This document shows positions 6,770-10,369 of a stretch of DNA of 10,369 nucleotides, one piece after another. This DNA comes from Candidatus Krumholzibacteriota bacterium (GTDB lineage Bacteria > Krumholzibacteriota > Krumholzibacteriia > Krumholzibacteriales > Krumholzibacteriaceae), in assembly GCA_016932415.1 (NCBI GenBank), contig JAFGCX010000028.1:1-10369 (forward strand). The letters run 5' to 3'. Numbering within the stretch: the first letter of the stretch is position 1; every line of letters starts with the position of its first letter. The position numbers and the translations under genes are program-made. Under the pieces are notes generated by a model, which ran no database searches, was not told the origin of the DNA, and saw nothing but the letters and a program-made list of their open reading frames with translations.

Positions 6770-8308
6770 TTACTCTTTTATGATCCCTTTCTCGTAAAGT
6801 CTGACAAGGTTTTCGACAATATTCTGATCAAACTTGTGGCTCTGCTTCCTGAGCTGCTTGAAAGCCTCGGGGAAGCTGAACGCTTCCCGATAGGGCCGGG
6901 TAGTAGTCATCGCGTCGAAGCTGTCCGCTACTGCGACTATCCTGGCTCCGGTCGATATCTCATCCCCCTTCAGTCCGTCAGGATAGCCTTTTCCATCGAG
7001 ACGCTCGTGATGATGTCTGACGAGGTCTGTGGCAGATTCAAGAAATTTCAGATTCTTGATTATATTGGCGCCGACTTCCGGATGGCTTCTTACAATAAGC
7101 CATTCTTTTTCAGTAAGTTCTCCGGGTTTGTTGAGAATATTCTCATAGACGCCGAGTTTTCCGATATCATGAAGAGCGGCTCCAAAGCTGACGATATCCT
7201 TCTGTTCCTTGTCCATCCCCATCTCGTCGGCGATAAGGCGCGCGTACCTGGCAACCCTGTCTGTATGCCCCCTCGTATACGAATCTTTCGCCTCGATCGT
7301 CGAGACAAGGACCTTGATCGTCGAGAGGTAGGTATTCTGAAGTTCAGTAAAAAGTCTTGAATTCTGTAGCCCTGTAGTAGCCGAATTGCAGATCGATTTG
7401 AATATCTCAAAATCAGCGTTGGTGTACTGCTGTTTGTTTATTTTTCCTCCAATGAAGAATATGCCGATAAGCTGATTCTTTATGATCAGAGGGAAACAAT
7501 ATTCAAATCCGAGGTCCTTCATGAACACCGCTTCAAGTGCGGCGTCTTCGGGAAGTCCCTCCGCCTTTAGCTGTAAGACATCGGGGTTATCCGTCATGTA
7601 CTTCGCCAGCCCGGTCCCCCTGAAAAGCCTTACCGTTTTCAGGACGCCGTCACGCACTCTCTTGCCACCCGCGAAAGCGAGGAAATTGTCAGACTCGTTC
7701 TCCACGTGGAAGAGGCTTAACGATTCGACTCCAAGTTGACCAATGATCGTCAGGAAAAAAACATGGTAAAGTTCCTCAGGATCCTGGAGCCTGTTAAGAT
7801 CCTGGCTCAGATCGAAGAGAGTGCGCATATCGAGGATTATTTTCTTAAGTTTCCTGTTTACCCGTTTATAATCCTCCTGCCCTTTCTGAAGCTCGTCTTC
7901 GAGGATCTCCTTCTGCTCCCTGAGGTTTTTTCTTCCATCCGCCTGTTCTAGGAAGTTGCCGATTTTCGCCAGCACTTCCTGTACTGAAAAAGGTTTCTTG
8001 ATATAATCCTGGGCCCCTGATTTGAATCCTTCCAGCATCGTTTCTGAAATCGAGTTGCCCGAAATCATTATCACGGGGACATCACTGTGGACGTCCCTCG
8101 CCCTTATCTCGTCGCAAACGGTGAATCCGTCCTTGCGCGGAAGATTCACATCAAGGATTACCAGGTCAGGATGATAGCGGTCGTATTTCATCAGAGCCTC
8201 ATCGCCATCATGGGCAGAACGAGTGACATACCCTTCATTGTTGAGGGTCTCTGAAATGATCTCGACGACATTGGGATCATCGTCGACAACGAGAATACTT
8301 TTACTCAA
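6770..8308 (-). CDS. response regulator REC-GAF-HD-GYP, c-di-GMP phosphodiesterase
   Basis: This predicted two-component output protein should hydrolyse cyclic di-GMP. The 512 residues begin with a receiver domain (1-120) with acidic DDD (9-11), phosphoacceptor D53 in ILDVNLPRKDG and the conserved lysine K105 in KKPF. A charged coiled coil (about 122-160) and a GAF-like domain (about 165-320) follow. The HD-GYP domain (about 325-512) has H348 in RGHTDRV, the HD pair H380-D381 in ALHDIGK, HPE (409-411), HHERLDGKGYP (433-443) and D462 in VADSFDAM. All family metal ligands appear present, so activity is expected. Translation starts at TTG 8308: an in-frame TAG lies two codons upstream, and AAAGGA ends 10 nt before the start, overlapping the previous gene's stop. 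The GAF and HD-GYP parts are paralogous to the upstream gene, 14 nt away. The cognate kinase is not in the window. Confidence 0.92.
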   Translation of the reverse strand: MSKSILVVDDDPNVVEIISETLNNEGYVTRSAHDGDEALMKYDRYHPDLVILDVNLPRKDGFTVCDEIRARDVHSDVPVIMISGNSISETMLEGFKSGAQDYIKKPFSVQEVLAKIGNFLEQADGRKNLREQKEILEDELQKGQEDYKRVNRKLKKIILDMRTLFDLSQDLNRLQDPEELYHVFFLTIIGQLGVESLSLFHVENESDNFLAFAGGKRVRDGVLKTVRLFRGTGLAKYMTDNPDVLQLKAEGLPEDAALEAVFMKDLGFEYCFPLIIKNQLIGIFFIGGKINKQQYTNADFEIFKSICNSATTGLQNSRLFTELQNTYLSTIKVLVSTIEAKDSYTRGHTDRVARYARLIADEMGMDKEQKDIVSFGAALHDIGKLGVYENILNKPGELTEKEWLIVRSHPEVGANIIKNLKFLESATDLVRHHHERLDGKGYPDGLKGDEISTGARIVAVADSFDAMTTTRPYREAFSFPEAFKQLRKQSHKFDQNIVENLVRLYEKGIIKE

Positions 8309-8322
8309 GACCTATACATCCT

Positions 8323-10113
8323 TTAGCTGACTATAGACGCGGGTTTGACGGATCGGGCGATCTCTTTACCCATTATCTTCACGAATCGCTTCACTATCTC
8401 CCTGTCGTAGCGCAACCCATAGTTTTCTTTCAGAGTCTGAAGCGCTTCCTTCTCGGATAACGCGGGTCTGTTCGGCCGTTCGTGGATCATGGCCGAGTAA
8501 CTTTCAACCACGGAGATGATTCTGGCGCCGAGCGGGATCTCTTTCCCTCTCAGACCTCTTGGGTACCCTTCTCCATTGAACCGTTCGTGATGGCTTGTCA
8601 CTATATCGACAACGTGATCGTTGAATTTCATCCTTCTCAGCATATCGGCACCGTCTTCGGGATGCCGGTTTATCACATTCCACTCTTCACGGGTCAATTC
8701 CCTGGGGCTTCTTACTATCAGTTCACTCACCTTTATCATCCCCATATCCCTGAGAACGGTCCCGTAGATCAAATCGTTGAAATGCTCCTCAGGGTAGCCG
8801 ATATCCTTGGCCACCATACCAACATACCTTGATACAAATTCCGATGTTCCCTTGAGAAGAGTGTTCTCCTCTATCAGAGAGATGAGAGTCTTGACGATAC
8901 CGAGGGTGCGTTCATGTTCGCGTTCATACATAGTAGCATTCTCAAACGCTCCCTGAGCGATGTTTATAAGGATCTTCATGAACTCAAAATCTTCCTCCTG
9001 CATCCCGCGACCGGTTATCCGCTTGCCCAGGAAGATGAGTCCGGCGATCCTGTTCTCCACTATAAAGGGGTAAAAATATTCAAGCCCCGCGCCTTTAAGA
9101 AACCGGCATATCTCATCGTTGAAAGAATCTGAATCAATCACTATCAGATCGTTATTTCCCGTGATCCTTTTAGTCTCCGGGTTAGAAAGATTGAAAGCCT
9201 TTAAAGCTTTTTCCCCCACCCCCTTAAACATCACCGGCGCAAAGAGATTACCTGATTTCTCAAAGAATACCGCCGATTCGACGCCTCCCTGCGCGATCGA
9301 CGTCAAGAGAAAGATATCCATCAATCTTCTCTTATCCCTTATCGAGTTAAAATCGGTGCTTATAGAGAATAAAGTTTTAAGTTCGAGTATAGTCCTCTTG
9401 AGTTTTCTGGTGAGACCGTTCGCGTCGAGACACCCGTCGCTACCGGTATTTTCCATCCTGTTGAAAGGTGAAACTGGATCATCGATCCAGTCGGGTGGAG
9501 AATCTTTCCTTTCACTCTCGAATATCTCCGAAAGGATGTTGCCGTCCCCGTCTTCTATTTCAGGCTCAGCCTGTGTATCACCGTCATAAGGCATCATTAT
9601 CACGGTCGAAGACCCCGAAGCATTTTCCCCCGAAGATTCCATCTCCATGCCAGGTTCGACAGTCGATCCTGGAACCGAATCATCATCTTCATCGCTCTGT
9701 GGAGGCTGGTCGACCTCTTCTTCTCCGGCGCCGCCCTGATCCTCCATATAGGAATGTCCCGGGGCAGCGCTCATCGCGCTATCGAACGTATCGTAAACAT
9801 CGATCTGAACATCATCATCCCTTAAAAAATCCAGAATAACATCGTTTGTTATGACAAACTTTACTTTTCCGCCAAGTTCATTTACCGTATTGATAAATTT
9901 CCTGAAGATCCTGGCTACACCACCACCCAGGGAAGAGAGCTCCGAAAAATCAAAGATGATCTTCTTATATTCTCTTTTCAGACATTCATCGAGAAGATGC
10001 TCGACTTTGCTGTTTTCATGAAATCCCAGTTTCCCGGAGATCCTGAACGCAGCAGTATCGGAGATCTGCGTCTCTATCCTCTCGAATTGTGTTTTTTTCA
10101 TCGATCCGTTCAT
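8323..10113 (-). CDS. STAS-GAF-degenerate HD-GYP signalling protein
   Basis: This 596-residue protein has an N-terminal STAS-like domain (about 8-116) of the SpoIIAA anti-sigma-antagonist type. A Ser/Glu/Asp-rich, probably disordered linker (about 118-225) follows, then a short coiled coil (about 232-250), a GAF-like domain (about 250-395) and an HD-GYP domain (about 400-585). The last three match the neighbouring response regulator. The HD-GYP catalytic set is broken: the first His is Thr (T423), HD is R455-D456, the motif lysine is Met (M459), and the late Asp of VADSFDAM is Glu (E538). HPE (484-486) and HHERFNGEGYP (508-518) remain. It is therefore probably an inactive phosphodiesterase serving as binder or regulator, though this is inference. 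In the STAS motif (55-67) the usual phosphorylated Ser is Gly64. The ATG at 10113 has AGGA about 10 nt upstream; an internal ATG at codon 5 is an alternative. The HTH gene ends 12 nt upstream. Confidence 0.88.
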   Translation of the reverse strand: MNGSMKKTQFERIETQISDTAAFRISGKLGFHENSKVEHLLDECLKREYKKIIFDFSELSSLGGGVARIFRKFINTVNELGGKVKFVITNDVILDFLRDDDVQIDVYDTFDSAMSAAPGHSYMEDQGGAGEEEVDQPPQSDEDDDSVPGSTVEPGMEMESSGENASGSSTVIMMPYDGDTQAEPEIEDGDGNILSEIFESERKDSPPDWIDDPVSPFNRMENTGSDGCLDANGLTRKLKRTILELKTLFSISTDFNSIRDKRRLMDIFLLTSIAQGGVESAVFFEKSGNLFAPVMFKGVGEKALKAFNLSNPETKRITGNNDLIVIDSDSFNDEICRFLKGAGLEYFYPFIVENRIAGLIFLGKRITGRGMQEEDFEFMKILINIAQGAFENATMYEREHERTLGIVKTLISLIEENTLLKGTSEFVSRYVGMVAKDIGYPEEHFNDLIYGTVLRDMGMIKVSELIVRSPRELTREEWNVINRHPEDGADMLRRMKFNDHVVDIVTSHHERFNGEGYPRGLRGKEIPLGARIISVVESYSAMIHERPNRPALSEKEALQTLKENYGLRYDREIVKRFVKIMGKEIARSVKPASIVS

Positions 10114-10125
10114 GCCTGGATTTTC

Positions 10126-10365
10126 CTACTCCACCGTACTGGTGACCTCTTCCTGGGAAAGCCATCTGTCAAGCACACTTCGAAGAAAACGCCACTCGCT
10201 TCCTACCTTCTTGGCCGGGATCTTCTTTTCTTTCGCCAGGCGGCATACCGTCTTGACATGCATCTTCAGGTACTCTGCCGCCTCGACCGAAGTCATAACT
10301 TCACTGATGTCGTCATGCCCACCGATGATGATACTGCCGTAATCGTGCTGCTGTTGTTTCACCAT
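10126..10365 (-). CDS. excisionase/MerR-type helix-turn-helix DNA-binding protein
   Basis: This small protein carries a winged helix-turn-helix of the excisionase family (HTH_17) at residues 25-69. The pattern is TSVEAAEYLKMHVKTVCRLA, then a basic KEKKIPAKKVG hairpin and WRFLRSVLDRWL. Such proteins bind DNA as transcription regulators or recombination directionality factors. With no integrase or phage gene visible, and two signalling genes 12 nt downstream, a regulatory role in this operon is more likely. The first 24 residues are poorly conserved in character. The ATG at 10365 is 4 nt from the window edge, and the codon before it is still open, so the true start may lie outside. Its ribosome-binding site cannot be seen. 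Confidence 0.78.
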   Translation of the reverse strand: MVKQQQHDYGSIIIGGHDDISEVMTSVEAAEYLKMHVKTVCRLAKEKKIPAKKVGSEWRFLRSVLDRWLSQEEVTSTVE

Positions 10366-10369
10366 GACA

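Noticed and set aside
10126-10365. HTH protein as a phage excisionase marking a mobile element
   Set aside because: No integrase, attachment-site repeat or other mobile gene is visible, and it is tightly linked to signalling genes.
1-10369. CRISPR array, riboswitch, rRNA or insertion sequence
   Set aside because: No regularly spaced repeats, transposase-like frames, terminal inverted repeats or recognised riboswitch cores were seen on either strand.

Overview
The window (roughly half G+C by eye) is a bacterial chromosomal segment with no phage, insertion-sequence, transposase or CRISPR signal. The gene order tilS-hpt-ftsH-folP-cdaA, a roughly 400-residue FolP with an N-terminal extension, and multidomain HD-GYP signalling proteins suggest a Gram-negative-type bacterium, perhaps of the FCB or deltaproteobacterial sort. 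No 16S gene or other lineage marker is present, so I do not name a phylum.

Left part (1-6379, + strand): a complete tRNA with a CAU anticodon is followed by five codirectional housekeeping genes. These are tRNA(Ile)-lysidine synthetase (tilS), hypoxanthine phosphoribosyltransferase (hpt), the membrane AAA+ protease FtsH, dihydropteroate synthase (folP) and a membrane diadenylate cyclase (cdaA/dacA). The last three are tightly packed: folP starts 9 nt after ftsH, and cdaA starts at a TTG overlapping the folP stop. hpt and ftsH are each preceded by a longer gap containing an inverted repeat, and a candidate sigma70-type promoter lies before ftsH. The segment covers tRNA decoding, purine salvage, membrane protein quality control, folate synthesis and c-di-AMP synthesis.

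Middle (6380-6769): a 390-bp convergent intergenic region with several inverted repeats, no convincing gene and no classical intrinsic terminator.

Right part (6770-10369, - strand): a three-gene signalling operon read right to left. It encodes a small excisionase/MerR-type helix-turn-helix protein at the window edge, then a STAS-linker-GAF-HD-GYP protein, then a REC-GAF-HD-GYP response regulator. The two large proteins are paralogues over their GAF and HD-GYP parts but have different N-terminal input domains. The response regulator keeps the motifs expected of a c-di-GMP phosphodiesterase. The STAS protein has lost the HD metal ligands while keeping the HHE...GYP loop, and its STAS domain lacks the usual phosphorylatable serine. 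An active enzyme encoded beside an apparently inactive sister is the most noteworthy feature here: it suggests a paired signalling module in which the STAS protein acts as sensor, scaffold or allosteric partner.
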